This document shows positions 38,460-47,633 of a stretch of 64,000 nt of DNA, piece by piece. The notes beneath the pieces were generated by a model. It was given only the letters and a program-made list of their open reading frames with translations, was not told the DNA's origin and did not search any database. Position 1 is the stretch's first letter. Every line of letters starts with the position of its first letter. A program made the position numbers and the translations under genes. Source of the DNA: Allotamlana fucoidanivorans (GTDB lineage Bacteria; Bacteroidota; Bacteroidia; Flavobacteriales; Flavobacteriaceae); NCBI RefSeq assembly GCF_006265225.1, contig NZ_VDCS01000003.1, positions 124,001 to 188,000 on the forward strand, read 5' to 3'.

Positions 38460-38711
38460 ATGGGTAAATTGAAACCGGAAGATATTGCATTGAATACAAG
38501 TATAGCCTTAAGAATAAAGGAATTAAGGATTAAGGCTAATCCAAATCAATCAAAATTTGCTGACAAGCATTTTATTGATAGACAAATCGTAAGTCGATGG
38601 GAAAACATCAATGATAAGCGCGGGGTTTCAATTCACACCATAAATCGCTTTTGTAAAATGGTAAATATTTCTTTAAAAGAGTTTTTTGATTCGGATCTTT
38701 TTCTTGGTTAA
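38460..38711 (+). CDS. XRE family transcription regulator
   Basis: The 83-residue protein is essentially one helix-turn-helix domain (IALRIKELRIKANPNQSKFADKHFIDRQIVSRWENINDKRGVSI). It is the size of phage-type and conflict-system repressors. It lies 212 bases before the ABC-3C operon on the same strand and may control it. Confidence 0.72.
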   Translation: MGKLKPEDIALNTSIALRIKELRIKANPNQSKFADKHFIDRQIVSRWENINDKRGVSIHTINRFCKMVNISLKEFFDSDLFLG

Positions 38712-38832
38712 TTGTTGCAATATCCTAATTTGCTATAGAAACAAAACCAAATTTCAAAAAAATTATATAATCAAGCCTACTTCAAAGAAAAAAGTTCATT
38801 CAAAAGAATAATAATTAAAGTAAGATTTTATT

Positions 38833-38840
38833 TATATTTG
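38833..38840 (+). promoter_or_regulatory. Possible TAnnTTTG promoter -7 box for the ABC-3C operon
   Basis: TATATTTG fits the Bacteroidetes -7 consensus about 84 bases upstream of the SMEK gene ATG. The -33 element is unclear. Tentative. Confidence 0.35.
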
Positions 38841-38923
38841 ATAAATTCAAAAAAACTAAATCTTTTCCAATAATTCAATTTTTCTAGTTAGAAGAATTAC
38901 CTTTGACCAAACCTACGACGCGA

Positions 38924-39892
38924 ATGAACAGAAGCAAATATTTCGAATATGTAGATGAGAAAATCCACATACTTGCTCATAGAATTAATACCAGGGGGAA
39001 ACTTAACATTCTAAACCTGCACCTTCATTCGGAAAACTTCTATCTTCATTTTTTTAATTTACTTTTTGACTTTCAATTGGTTAATTTAAATAGTAGTGCT
39101 CAGAATGTTGAAGCAATTGACTTAATTGACCATAAAAACAAAATAATCTTCCAAGTATCAGCTACCTGCACGAAACAAAAAATAGAATCAACACTCACAA
39201 AAGATATTTTTAAAAAATACAAAGGCTATAATTTTAAGTTTATTTCCATTTCAAAAGATGCTACGGATTTAAGAACCAAAACATATTCGAATCCTCATTC
39301 TGTTCCTTTTAAACCTTCAGGAGATATTTATGATATTACATCTTTACTGAATATAATTCTCGGAGAAAGCCCAAAACGGCAACGAGAAATTTATGAATTC
39401 ATAAAAGATGAGTTAGGAGAAGATGTTGACATTGTTAAACTAGATAGTAATCTTGCCACGATAATAAACATTTTGTCACTTGAAAAGTGGGATGACTCTA
39501 ATAGCGATGATAGCTATAATAGTTTCGAAATAGATAGGAAAATTCAATATAATGAACTTGATGATGCAAGAGAAGTAATTGAAGAGTTTTGTGTATACTA
39601 TAAAAAAGTTGATGAAAAATATACAGAGTTTGATTTATTAGGCGCTAATAAGAGTAATTCTGTATTAAATTCGATTAGAAAGGAATATAGAAAACTTAAA
39701 AAAACGGATAACAAAGATGACGTTTTCTTTGAAACTATAGAAAGTATTAAAAGTAAAGTTCTTGAAAGTAAAAACATAGATGATATCCCTATTGACGAAA
39801 TAGAATTATGCATAGACATTTTAATTGTGGACGCTTTCATAAGATGTAAAATTTTCGAAAATCCAAAAAATTATAATTATGTTACTACCTGA
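38924..39892 (+). CDS. SMEK-domain protein with ABC-3C C-terminal domain
   Basis: From the ATG at 38924 (MNRSKYFEYVDEK) the product is 322 residues. Residues about 1-140 form a SMEK domain (KYFEYVDEKIHILAHRIN, AIDLIDHKNKIIFQVSAT), a nuclease-like effector domain with PD-(D/E)xK features (the D-x-x-D-x-K and QVS segments). The C-terminal part (about 210-320, ELCIDILIVDAFIRCKIFE) resembles the ABC-three-component C-terminal domain. This would be the effector of an ABC-3C conflict system. Its stop overlaps the next gene by 14 bases. A TTG start at 38903 is less likely. Confidence 0.78.
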   Translation: MNRSKYFEYVDEKIHILAHRINTRGKLNILNLHLHSENFYLHFFNLLFDFQLVNLNSSAQNVEAIDLIDHKNKIIFQVSATCTKQKIESTLTKDIFKKYKGYNFKFISISKDATDLRTKTYSNPHSVPFKPSGDIYDITSLLNIILGESPKRQREIYEFIKDELGEDVDIVKLDSNLATIINILSLEKWDDSNSDDSYNSFEIDRKIQYNELDDAREVIEEFCVYYKKVDEKYTEFDLLGANKSNSVLNSIRKEYRKLKKTDNKDDVFFETIESIKSKVLESKNIDDIPIDEIELCIDILIVDAFIRCKIFENPKNYNYVTT

Positions 39893-40103
39893 TAATATTC
39901 ATCCAGAAAATAGCATATATTATAATGCATCTCTTGCTTTAAAAATATTGCAAGAACACGGCAAACTAGATATGTTAGACTTATATCAAAAAATATCTAA
40001 AACAAAAAAAATATCATTTCCTGTTTTTATTTTGTGTTTAGACTGGCTTTATATAATCAACGTAGCAGAATTAAAAAAAGGAGAGGTTAAATTATGTTCT
40101 TAA
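39879..40103 (+). CDS. ABC-three-component system middle component
   Basis: This 74-residue protein has one winged-helix-like fold (YYNASLALKILQEHGKLDMLDLYQKI and FILCLDWLYIINVAELKKGEVKLC), the pattern of the small middle components of ABC-3C systems. It overlaps the SMEK gene by 14 bases and the ATPase gene by 10 bases, which shows tight coupling. It probably bridges the effector and the ATPase. Confidence 0.78.
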   Translation: MLLPDNIHPENSIYYNASLALKILQEHGKLDMLDLYQKISKTKKISFPVFILCLDWLYIINVAELKKGEVKLCS

Positions 40104-41806
40104 AATCACTTCAAATAATAAATACTAAGAGTTCCTCTATAATTCGTGATATTGAATTTCGTGATGGAATAAATTTGATTGTTGATGAGAGTAAAGGGAG
40201 TATCACGGGAAATAATATTGGAAAAACCACAGTTTTAAAACTTATAGATTTTTGTTTTGGAGCTAATAAAAGTAATATATGGCAAGACCCAGAAAATCCC
40301 AAAGAAGTATATGCTCTTGTAAAAGAATTTTTAATCGATAATGACGTTCTTGTTATTCTAACGCTTTCCGATACTCTTAATCCTAAAACAGAAACAGAGT
40401 TTGTAATTGAGCGTAACTTCCACAGTTCTAGAAAAACAGTTATAAGACGGATAAATGGAACTCAATACACAGATGATGAATTCGAAGATGTCCTTAAAGA
40501 ACTATTTTTTCCAAATCTTATAGCTGAAAAACCTAGTTTTAGACAAATTATATCTCATAATATTAGATATAAAGATTTGAGTATTAATAATACCCTAAAA
40601 ACACTAGATAAGTTTACTTCAGATGCCGAATACGAAACTTTATATCTTTATTTATTAGGCTGTGAATTTAATGAGGGTAATAAAAAGCAAGAGATTCTTC
40701 AGAACATACGTCAAGAAAGTAATTTTAAAAACCGGTTAGAGAGATTTCAAACAAAATCTGCTTATGAAACGACTTTATCTCTTATAGAAAATGACATTGA
40801 AGAATTACAAAACAAGAAGTCTAAATTAAACTTAAATGAAAATTTTGATTCGGACTTAAACAAACTCAATGAAGTTAAATATCGGATTAATAAATTGAGT
40901 TCAGAGATAAGCAAAATTAACATTAGAAAGGAGTTAATAATTGAAGCCAAGATCGAGCTTGAAGCAAATAAGTCAGAAATTGACCTTTTATAATTAGAGC
41001 AAATCTATAGTCAAGCTACAGACATTTTAGGGGAATTACAAAAATCATTCGAAAATATGGTAAACTACCATAATCAGATGATTTCAGAAAAAGCAAAATT
41101 CATTAATAACGAGCTACCAAATTTGGAGCAAAAACTTGAGAAAAAGAATCAAGAATTAAAAACACTACTAAGAGAGGAGGCTATATTATCTCAAATTATA
41201 GCCAAAAGCGATTCATTCGAAGAATTGGAAGTCTTAATCAGTGAGCTGACTGAAAAATATAGACTTAAAGGAGAGTATGAGAATACGATTCAACAACTAC
41301 AAGAAGTCGAGGACAATTTAAAATCCTACAATGACGAACTTGATGAAATTGATGATGCCTTATTCTCAGACGAGTTCGAAGAAAAAGTAAAGACTCAATT
41401 AAATAAATTCAATAAATATTTTTCATCTGTCTCTGAATATCTTTATGATGAAAAATATGCTTTGAAATATGAAAAAATCACCAACAGAAAAGGCCGGAAA
41501 TTATATAAATTTTCAGCATTTAACACGAATTTTAGTTCAGGTAAAAAACAAGGCGAAATATCTTGTTTTGATATAGCTTATATTCTATTCGCTCGTGATG
41601 AAGAAATGCCAAGTATGGACTTTCTATTAAATGATAAGAAAGAATTAATGCACGATAATCAATTAGTGAAGATTGCCAACTTTGTGAATGACAAGAATAT
41701 TCAATTCGTTGCATCAATACTAAAAGATAAATTACCTAGTGAATTGAATAATAAAGACTACTTCATTCTAGAACTATCTGAAAATGATAAACTTTTTAGA
41801 ATATAA
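40094..41806 (+). pseudogene. ABC-3C DUF2326-type SMC-like ATPase with one in-frame stop
   Basis: The reading frame at 40094-40993 ends in TAA, but the same frame continues at once for a further 270 codons to 41806. Together they give one 570-residue protein with a single interruption at 40991-40993. The N-terminal part has Walker A (GNNIGKTTVLKLIDFCFG near residue 40). The stop falls inside the coiled coil. The C-terminal part carries more coiled coil and the DUF2326-like ATPase half (ISCFDIAYILFARD). Such ATPases sense triggers and activate the effector in ABC-3C conflict systems. The two halves may be a dead gene, two separately translated chains or a sequencing error. Confidence 0.72.
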
Positions 41807-41962
41807 AAAAATAAAGCTAAAATTAATTTAAAAACATTTCTTTTTTATCTTATTGTAATCCAAAATGTTATCAGATATCGGAAAGCGTCTTTAAAATCGG
41901 CGTCATCCAAATTAATTAACTACTTTAAAACAAATCAATATAACATTTTATCTTATAAAACT

Positions 41963-42307
41963 ATGTGTAAATATTTAGGACTAGATTTAGGTATAAACTC
42001 TATTGGATGGGTACTAGTAGATAATCAAGAATTAAAAAGTTATGGCGTACGAAGAATCAAAAGTAGCCAGCGTCTTGAGAAAAGAAATTTTCGTAGAAAA
42101 TATCAACGGGGTTTAGCAAAAATAAAAAAAGCCTTTTCTTCTAAATTAAGAACACTATTTACCAAAAATTATCGATTAACCTTATTGTCAATCTTAACTT
42201 TTGTATTATTTCTATTCAGTTTTATTTTTTTTGAATATTGGCAGCTATTTTTAAATCTTGGAATTGGAGGACTCATTTCAATTCTTTCTGTTGAAAAAAA
42301 AGTATAG
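41963..42307 (+). CDS. Mini membrane protein with Cas9-type RuvC-I and bridge-helix-like start
   Basis: The 114-residue product opens KYLGLDLGINSIGWVLVD, which closely follows the RuvC-I motif of Cas9, including the catalytic-type aspartate at residue 8. Residues 29-53 (VRRIKSSQRLEKRNFRRKYQ) are arginine-rich like the Cas9 bridge helix. Instead of the recognition lobe, HNH and RuvC-II/III, the protein has two hydrophobic helices (about 72-90 and 93-110) and stops. No CRISPR array or cas1/cas2 is nearby. It is 36 bases upstream of the FRG gene, likely one operon. It is either a remnant fused by chance to membrane helices or a genuine small family; nuclease activity is not expected from RuvC-I alone. 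Confidence 0.72.
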   Translation: MCKYLGLDLGINSIGWVLVDNQELKSYGVRRIKSSQRLEKRNFRRKYQRGLAKIKKAFSSKLRTLFTKNYRLTLLSILTFVLFLFSFIFFEYWQLFLNLGIGGLISILSVEKKV

Positions 42308-42343
42308 GTATTGCTTTCAGTTCTTTAATTGATCAAATCATCT

Positions 42344-43795
42344 ATGTCACAAACATACGAAGTCAAAAATATTGCGGAAGCATTAAAACTTGCCAAACAG
42401 TTTCAAAGAATAGAAAAATATAATTTATTTCGCGGACAGGCACAAAACTGGGAAGTTATACCTACAGCTGGGAGGCTTTCAAAAAAACAATTTGAAAAGT
42501 CTATAGAACAAATTGAAAGAATATTTACTTTTTTCAACATAGATAAAACATTAAAAAAATATTGTACAAATGTAGACTATTACTTCGCGATTGCTCAACA
42601 TTACGGCATCCCAACTAATTATATTGACTTTACACAAAGTATTGATGTTGCTTTCTATTTTGCCACTAATTCACAATCAAACAAAATTGGCGAATATTGT
42701 TCAATAATTTGTTTAAACGAATATGACTTTGAAGATTTTATTCAGATTATTAAAGTGTTATATGACAGAGAGAATGTTGTACCTTCTTACATCTCAAGAG
42801 TAGAAGTTGATAACTTATGGCGGTTACAAGCTCAAAAAGGCTGTTTTTTGTTCACGCCTTACCATCAAATTGAACAATACTATCCATTTGACAGAATTAT
42901 ATTTCCATATACAGAGTCTTATAATAAAATTAAAAAAGCTGACATATATCCAGAAAGAAAAAGTGAACTAGAAATCATTCTAGATGGTTTTTTTGATACA
43001 GAAAAACGGATTGAAGGTCTAAACAGGATAAATAATCTTGCAAAACAATTAAAATCCCCGATTATATCTATACCTAACAATAATCAGTATGAAATCTTGG
43101 AGAAAAAAGAAGTTCATAAAAGCTGGTATTCATATACTTATCAAAAATGGAAACACTCATTCAAGGAGGAATGGAAATCTTCTAAAAACGAAAAACAGAT
43201 TCAAATTCATATTCTACAAAAATTTGTTAATGACGAATTCATTGAAACTATTAAAGCCAATCTTACTAGAGAATTTAAAAATAAAAGAATAGATAAAAAA
43301 ACACCCCTAATTTTTGATTTTTCTGTCAAACCGATTTTATCTAAAAAAAATTCAAGAATTATTAGTGTAAACTGCAGAAATATTTGGGATGGAACAAGAA
43401 ATTTACCATACAGTATTGAAGATATTTTATCTATTTTAACCACATACTTGTCTTTGGAACTTCAAGACATTTTCACTCAAGATAGCGAAGAGTTAATACT
43501 ATTAGAAATGGCTAATAAATATGGAAGTCGTGTAAGATTTAAAACTAAAAAAAACAATATTATAAGCTATTTTAGGAATGATTTAAACGATATTATTTTG
43601 AAAAAACTTCCTCGTCCTATTCCTGCTGAATTACTACTACATTTAAACAAACCACGCTATGTGTTCGATTTTAAAAAACTTATTGAATTTTTCAAAACAG
43701 AAGCCATTGCTAATCAAGTCTTTTATAATAGAGAAAACAAATTTCCTGTAATTTTTTATACACCAGTTCAAATTGACATTTTAGGGTATGCCTAA
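42344..43795 (+). CDS. FRG-domain protein
   Basis: Starting at the ATG at 42344 (MSQTYEVKN), the 483-residue product has the FRG domain: YNLFRGQAQNWEVIPTAGR near residue 30 and FAIAQHYGIPTNYIDFTQSI near residue 85, followed by VAFYFAT. FRG domains are predicted effectors in anti-phage and toxin-type systems. The C-terminal half (about 240-483) has no family that I recognise and may bind a partner or sense infection. Upstream lies the mini RuvC-I membrane protein in probable operon, a pairing I do not know from described systems. Confidence 0.82.
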   Translation: MSQTYEVKNIAEALKLAKQFQRIEKYNLFRGQAQNWEVIPTAGRLSKKQFEKSIEQIERIFTFFNIDKTLKKYCTNVDYYFAIAQHYGIPTNYIDFTQSIDVAFYFATNSQSNKIGEYCSIICLNEYDFEDFIQIIKVLYDRENVVPSYISRVEVDNLWRLQAQKGCFLFTPYHQIEQYYPFDRIIFPYTESYNKIKKADIYPERKSELEIILDGFFDTEKRIEGLNRINNLAKQLKSPIISIPNNNQYEILEKKEVHKSWYSYTYQKWKHSFKEEWKSSKNEKQIQIHILQKFVNDEFIETIKANLTREFKNKRIDKKTPLIFDFSVKPILSKKNSRIISVNCRNIWDGTRNLPYSIEDILSILTTYLSLELQDIFTQDSEELILLEMANKYGSRVRFKTKKNNIISYFRNDLNDIILKKLPRPIPAELLLHLNKPRYVFDFKKLIEFFKTEAIANQVFYNRENKFPVIFYTPVQIDILGYA

Positions 43796-43879
43796 AAATG
43801 ATTTTATATTATAAACCTTTTCAATTCAGCAAGATCAAATTCCTGTTATATTTTACATAACAACAAACATTATACATAA

Positions 43880-43899
43880 ACAAATTTGTTTACATTTGT
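43880..43899 (+). promoter_or_regulatory. Promoter -7 box inside an inverted repeat, likely autoregulatory site of the TA pair
   Basis: TACATTTG at 43891-43898 fits the TAnnTTTG -7 element. ACAAAT (43880-43885) and ATTTGT (43894-43899) form an inverted repeat that overlaps it, a few bases before the antitoxin ATG at 43903. This is the usual layout for an antitoxin that represses its own promoter. The transcript would be nearly leaderless. Confidence 0.45.
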
Positions 43900-43902
43900 A
43901 AT

Positions 43903-44388
43903 ATGAATATCTTAATAGAAAAATACAAAGGCATACACCCTGGGTTTGTTATTGAGCGCATATTAAAAAAACGTTCGATACGCCAACGCCCCTTTGCGCT
44001 TTCTATTAATGAGCATCCACAAACCTTAAATGCCATTACAAAAGGGCGTAGAAGTTTAAATACAGCTTTGGCCTTAAAAATAGAAGAAGTCTTAGAATTA
44101 GAGGAAGGCTCTTTAGCCCTTTTACAAACCTATTTTGATATTTCAAGAGCTAAAAACAAACAGCAAGCTGCAACACCTAATCTTTCAAAACTTAGAGCTT
44201 CTTTATTTTGGGACACTGATTACTCAAAAATTGATTGGAAAAAACAATACAGAGCAGTAATCAATAGAGTTTTTGATCGTGGCAATGAAAATGAAAAACA
44301 AGAAATTAGCAGATTTTATGGTAAGAATACCATTAATGCTGTATTAAACTCAAAACTTAGAAAGCCTTACACCGTTTCTAGTTTATAA
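43903..44388 (+). CDS. HTH antitoxin-like protein (HigA-like plus DUF6922)
   Basis: The 161-residue protein has an N-terminal helix-turn-helix like HigA/plasmid-maintenance antidote proteins (IHPGFVIERILKKRSIRQRPFALSI and TLNAITKGRRSLNTALALKIEEVLEL) and a C-terminal DUF6922-type segment (LFWDTDYSKIDWKKQYRAVINRVFDRG). It lies 9 bases before the AbiEii-type gene, so it is the expected antitoxin and repressor of a toxin/antitoxin pair. Confidence 0.82.
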   Translation: MNILIEKYKGIHPGFVIERILKKRSIRQRPFALSINEHPQTLNAITKGRRSLNTALALKIEEVLELEEGSLALLQTYFDISRAKNKQQAATPNLSKLRASLFWDTDYSKIDWKKQYRAVINRVFDRGNENEKQEISRFYGKNTINAVLNSKLRKPYTVSSL

Positions 44389-44397
44389 TGTACTTCC

Positions 44398-45051
44398 TTG
44401 ATGCTATACTATAATACAGTAAATAAATTGCTCCATGACAGTCTTTTAAAACTAATGGCTTCAGAGGTATTCAACGATTTTAGATTGGTAGGTGGTACTG
44501 CGCTTAGCTTACAAATTGGGCATAGAGCATCTATAGATATTGACCTTTTTAGTGATGCCCGTTATGGTTCTATTGATTTTAAACAAATTGATACCTATCT
44601 AGGATCTAATTTTAAATATGTTGATTACCCGAAGAACATTGAGCCGGGTTTGGGAAAAGCATATTTTATTGGAACTGACCAGACAAACTCTTTAAAACTA
44701 GACGTTTTTTATACAGACAGCTATATACAACCACCTATAATTGAAGATGGTATTCGGTTGGCTACTATTGAAGAAGTCATAGCCATGAAATTGGATATTA
44801 TACAAAGAGGAGGACGAAAAAAAGACTTTTGGGATTTACATGAACTTCTAAACACCTACAACATTGAACAGATGTTAAAATTACACGAACAGCGTTATCC
44901 CTATAACCATGACCGAGAATTAATTCTTAAAAATTTTGTAGATTTCGATTTAGCAGATAATGACTTTGACCCCATTTGCTATTTTGGCAAACATTGGGCT
45001 TTTATTAAAGAGGATATTACTGACAAGCTAGAACGCTTTAAATCAAGGTAA
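44398..45051 (+). CDS. AbiEii/AbiGii-type nucleotidyltransferase toxin
   Basis: The 217-residue protein has the nucleotidyltransferase signature FRLVGGTALSLQIGHRASID followed by IDLF, with the acidic metal-binding residues of the DxD type. It also has the typical mid-region IATIEEVIAMKLDIIQRGGRKKD with conserved KLDI and KDFWDL. AbiEii toxins modify tRNA or other targets with nucleotides and stall growth after infection. With the upstream HTH protein it makes a type IV-like toxin/antitoxin unit at the right end of the defence island. Confidence 0.9.
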   Translation: MMLYYNTVNKLLHDSLLKLMASEVFNDFRLVGGTALSLQIGHRASIDIDLFSDARYGSIDFKQIDTYLGSNFKYVDYPKNIEPGLGKAYFIGTDQTNSLKLDVFYTDSYIQPPIIEDGIRLATIEEVIAMKLDIIQRGGRKKDFWDLHELLNTYNIEQMLKLHEQRYPYNHDRELILKNFVDFDLADNDFDPICYFGKHWAFIKEDITDKLERFKSR

Positions 45052-45150
45052 CTTTTATTCCTATATTCCATTGTTTTCCTTCTACAATATTCCATCAAAT
45101 TAAACGTCTCAGAATATTTGCTCTAAACAAATTTTAAACTCAAAACACTA

Positions 45151-46599
45151 TCATTTTCCCGCTTCAAACATCCTTCTTATATCTGAATGAATTTTTTGAA
45201 AATTGATATCCAGATCATCAACAGAGTAGCTTTTTAAAACAGGTGGTTTTTCTTTTTTCATTTTCAATAATCTGAACTGCACTTTGCGGTCTTTACCATC
45301 GGCGAAGACGACAAACTGCCCTGTTTTTAGCCTAAAGAACTCATTGGCTCGGCGCTTGCTAACCTCTTTCTCGCCTTTGGTTATTCTGCTATTAAAATTC
45401 CAACTGCTATCCTTACTCACACTTCTAGTAGGTTTAGTCACAATTTCAAAGAAGCTTTCATAGTATTTGGCGGTATCGGGGTCATTGGCTTTTCCAAAAA
45501 ACTGATACGACAAATTGCTAATTATCGCTCTACTGGCTTTATCGCCGTAGAGCATATCGTTCTGAATTTTATCCTGCATCACATATACAGTGGTAATATC
45601 ATAACTCCTTAAGGTAGCTGGTATTCTGTGCATATGCAACAGTTTGATGGTTGGTGCTTCTTCCATAAGAATAAAAGCCGATGCTTTGCCACGTTCACTC
45701 ATTTGCTTCACCACCGTATGTATGACCATAGCTATTACTGGTGCAAAGGTTGTTTCGTATTTGGGATGGTTAGATATGGCGATAATTCCCTTATTCTCGG
45801 TATCATTGACATTTAGTGGCACTTCATCGGCTGACAATGCCATAAATAATTGGCGAGTGCTTAACTTTTTTAGTGCATTGGATAAAGTACTGCGCACCCC
45901 TGCAGTTTGTTTCTCGGAATCTACACCGTGTAAAAAAGCACTGGCCATAGCTCTTGAGGTTATGTTGGTGTTTAAAAACTGTACGAGCCCATCTTTCTCT
46001 AAATACTGAAATAGAGCTATCACATGGGGTAAGGTACAATACTGCGGATAATAGCTACGTAGGTTCCAAATAACTCCTGATAACAGCCCTTCAACGGCAT
46101 CTGAGAAAAATTTATGGCTCCCCGAAGATTCAGAACTGTGCTGTTCAAGTAAATTTTCCATAAGTACTTTGGTAACCTCAAGAACGCTTTCTTCATTGGA
46201 CAGGTATTTTGGTGCTATAGGATTAACTCTGTAATATAAAGTATCAAAGGCTATGGTGTATAGGGTGATGCCATTGGCGTGACATAAAGGATATACCAAT
46301 TCCGTCAATTCCAAATCTTTGTAATCGTGTACAATGCCACAAAATTTGTGTTTTGTAAAATGCTTTAAGAACTGATAGATGACACTTTCGGTTTTACCGC
46401 TTCCTGCTGAGCCAATGATACAGGAACCTCGTCTAATATTCGCAATCTTCAATCGCCCTGATAGGAGCTGAAATTTCATTTTGTATTTCTTGTGAACTTT
46501 AGCGGTATTTCCGTCCCAAAACAGCAAGTATAGTAGCATAATTATACATGCTATGGGTAATGCATAGATTATCATATTTTGTAAGATGGGGTCTTTCAT
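45151..46599 (-). CDS. VirD4-type coupling protein (TraG/TraD family)
   Basis: The 482-residue protein has an N-terminal membrane helix (about 10-28), Walker A in CIIGSAGSGKTESVIYQF near residue 66 and Walker B in SAFILMEEAPTIK near residue 315. This is the VirD4 family that hands relaxase-bound DNA to the secretion channel. The Bacteroidetes mob version is about this length. It overlaps mobB by four bases and ends the mobilization operon, convergent with the toxin gene. Confidence 0.9.
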   Translation of the reverse strand: MKDPILQNMIIYALPIACIIMLLYLLFWDGNTAKVHKKYKMKFQLLSGRLKIANIRRGSCIIGSAGSGKTESVIYQFLKHFTKHKFCGIVHDYKDLELTELVYPLCHANGITLYTIAFDTLYYRVNPIAPKYLSNEESVLEVTKVLMENLLEQHSSESSGSHKFFSDAVEGLLSGVIWNLRSYYPQYCTLPHVIALFQYLEKDGLVQFLNTNITSRAMASAFLHGVDSEKQTAGVRSTLSNALKKLSTRQLFMALSADEVPLNVNDTENKGIIAISNHPKYETTFAPVIAMVIHTVVKQMSERGKASAFILMEEAPTIKLLHMHRIPATLRSYDITTVYVMQDKIQNDMLYGDKASRAIISNLSYQFFGKANDPDTAKYYESFFEIVTKPTRSVSKDSSWNFNSRITKGEKEVSKRRANEFFRLKTGQFVVFADGKDRKVQFRLLKMKKEKPPVLKSYSVDDLDINFQKIHSDIRRMFEAGK

Positions 46600-47633
46600 A
46601 TTTCAATAGAACCAGAACGCATGGCCCTGGTTAATCCTTTTTTAAGTTGTTTCACAATTTTAGCCGCAAGCTGCGCTTGATTTACTGGTATGGACGGTAA
46701 TTTGGTTTGTATGCCTGCTTCTCTGAGTATATGAAACCCCAGTGCCCGCTGTTTTGGTGTCATTTGCCACAGTTGTTTCAAATAAACATCTGGTTGTTTC
46801 AACAATGTTTTTCTCGCTTTATATTGCTCGACATAATGGCGTTTATAATTAAACTGTTTGTCAAATTGTTTTTCTGCCTTTTGATAAAACCTATCCCTAT
46901 CGAAGCCTCGTTTTACAAGCTTGCCATTTAACTCAACGGTTGAGGCTTTGTATTTGCTGCCTGGAGACAGGCTATAGCGATTGGATTGATCTTTGCGGCT
47001 CATAATAATATGCACATGGGTTTGCGCCCCTGCTTTGGGCATACCAGCTTCAATCATTTTACCATTTAGCTTATGAGGGGCTGTAGCTCTAGCCTGCTCA
47101 ATGGCTTGTTGCTTTGCTTTTACACTACCTGCCATTTCATTGCGTTCAATCTTAACAATATGGTGTTTGAGCTTCGCAATTTTAGCGATGTACTTTTGGT
47201 TTTCCCGAACCGCTTTATCCGTTCCTTTATAACTACGGCTATATTCGATTTTTGCAAAGTATTTTAAATCCTTTACCGTTATGGCGCGTCCTTCAATTTC
47301 CCGATGGAATGAGGCGGCATAGGCTTTCATTAACTCTCGGGTGTAGGCTTTTAAATCTTTGGTATGATTTTTTAAAGCCGATAGCTCACGTTGGCTCGGA
47401 TTAATGGTAATGGAATAGAACTTAGGTTCATGCTTGTGCAGCTTTTTGGTATTGGCATCAATATCGGTAATGACCTGAAGACTAGTAATTCCGTCATTAT
47501 CCTGATTAAAAAAATAGGCTTCGTCGGCTTCTAGGCCATAGTTATCGTTCTCCTTTTCCAGATACTTAACAAAGTCTGAAACGCTTTGCAGATAGCTACT
47601 TCCTGTTTTTTGTGGGCTTATGGTTAGATACAT
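46596..47633 (-). CDS. mobB: MobB relaxase-type protein (DUF5712)
   Basis: The 345-residue protein fits DUF5712/MobB. The N-terminus has MYLTISPQKTGSSYLQSVSD; QTHVHIIMSRKD in the middle carries the HxH pattern of relaxase metal ligands; the C-terminus is basic. It should nick at oriT and lead DNA transfer. It overlaps the BfmA/BtgA gene by 38 bases and the coupling-protein gene by four, so the three are translated together. Confidence 0.88.
   Translation of the reverse strand: MYLTISPQKTGSSYLQSVSDFVKYLEKENDNYGLEADEAYFFNQDNDGITSLQVITDIDANTKKLHKHEPKFYSITINPSQRELSALKNHTKDLKAYTRELMKAYAASFHREIEGRAITVKDLKYFAKIEYSRSYKGTDKAVRENQKYIAKIAKLKHHIVKIERNEMAGSVKAKQQAIEQARATAPHKLNGKMIEAGMPKAGAQTHVHIIMSRKDQSNRYSLSPGSKYKASTVELNGKLVKRGFDRDRFYQKAEKQFDKQFNYKRHYVEQYKARKTLLKQPDVYLKQLWQMTPKQRALGFHILREAGIQTKLPSIPVNQAQLAAKIVKQLKKGLTRAMRSGSIEI

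Noticed and set aside
41807-41962. Search for a CRISPR repeat or tracr-like sequence next to the Cas9-like mini protein
   Set aside because: No direct repeats with regular spacing and no tracr-type anti-repeat are visible in the flanking DNA, so no CRISPR array is reported.
42329-42343. TTG start for the FRG gene
   Set aside because: The ATG at 42344 gives a normal FRG N-terminus, so the upstream TTG is not needed.
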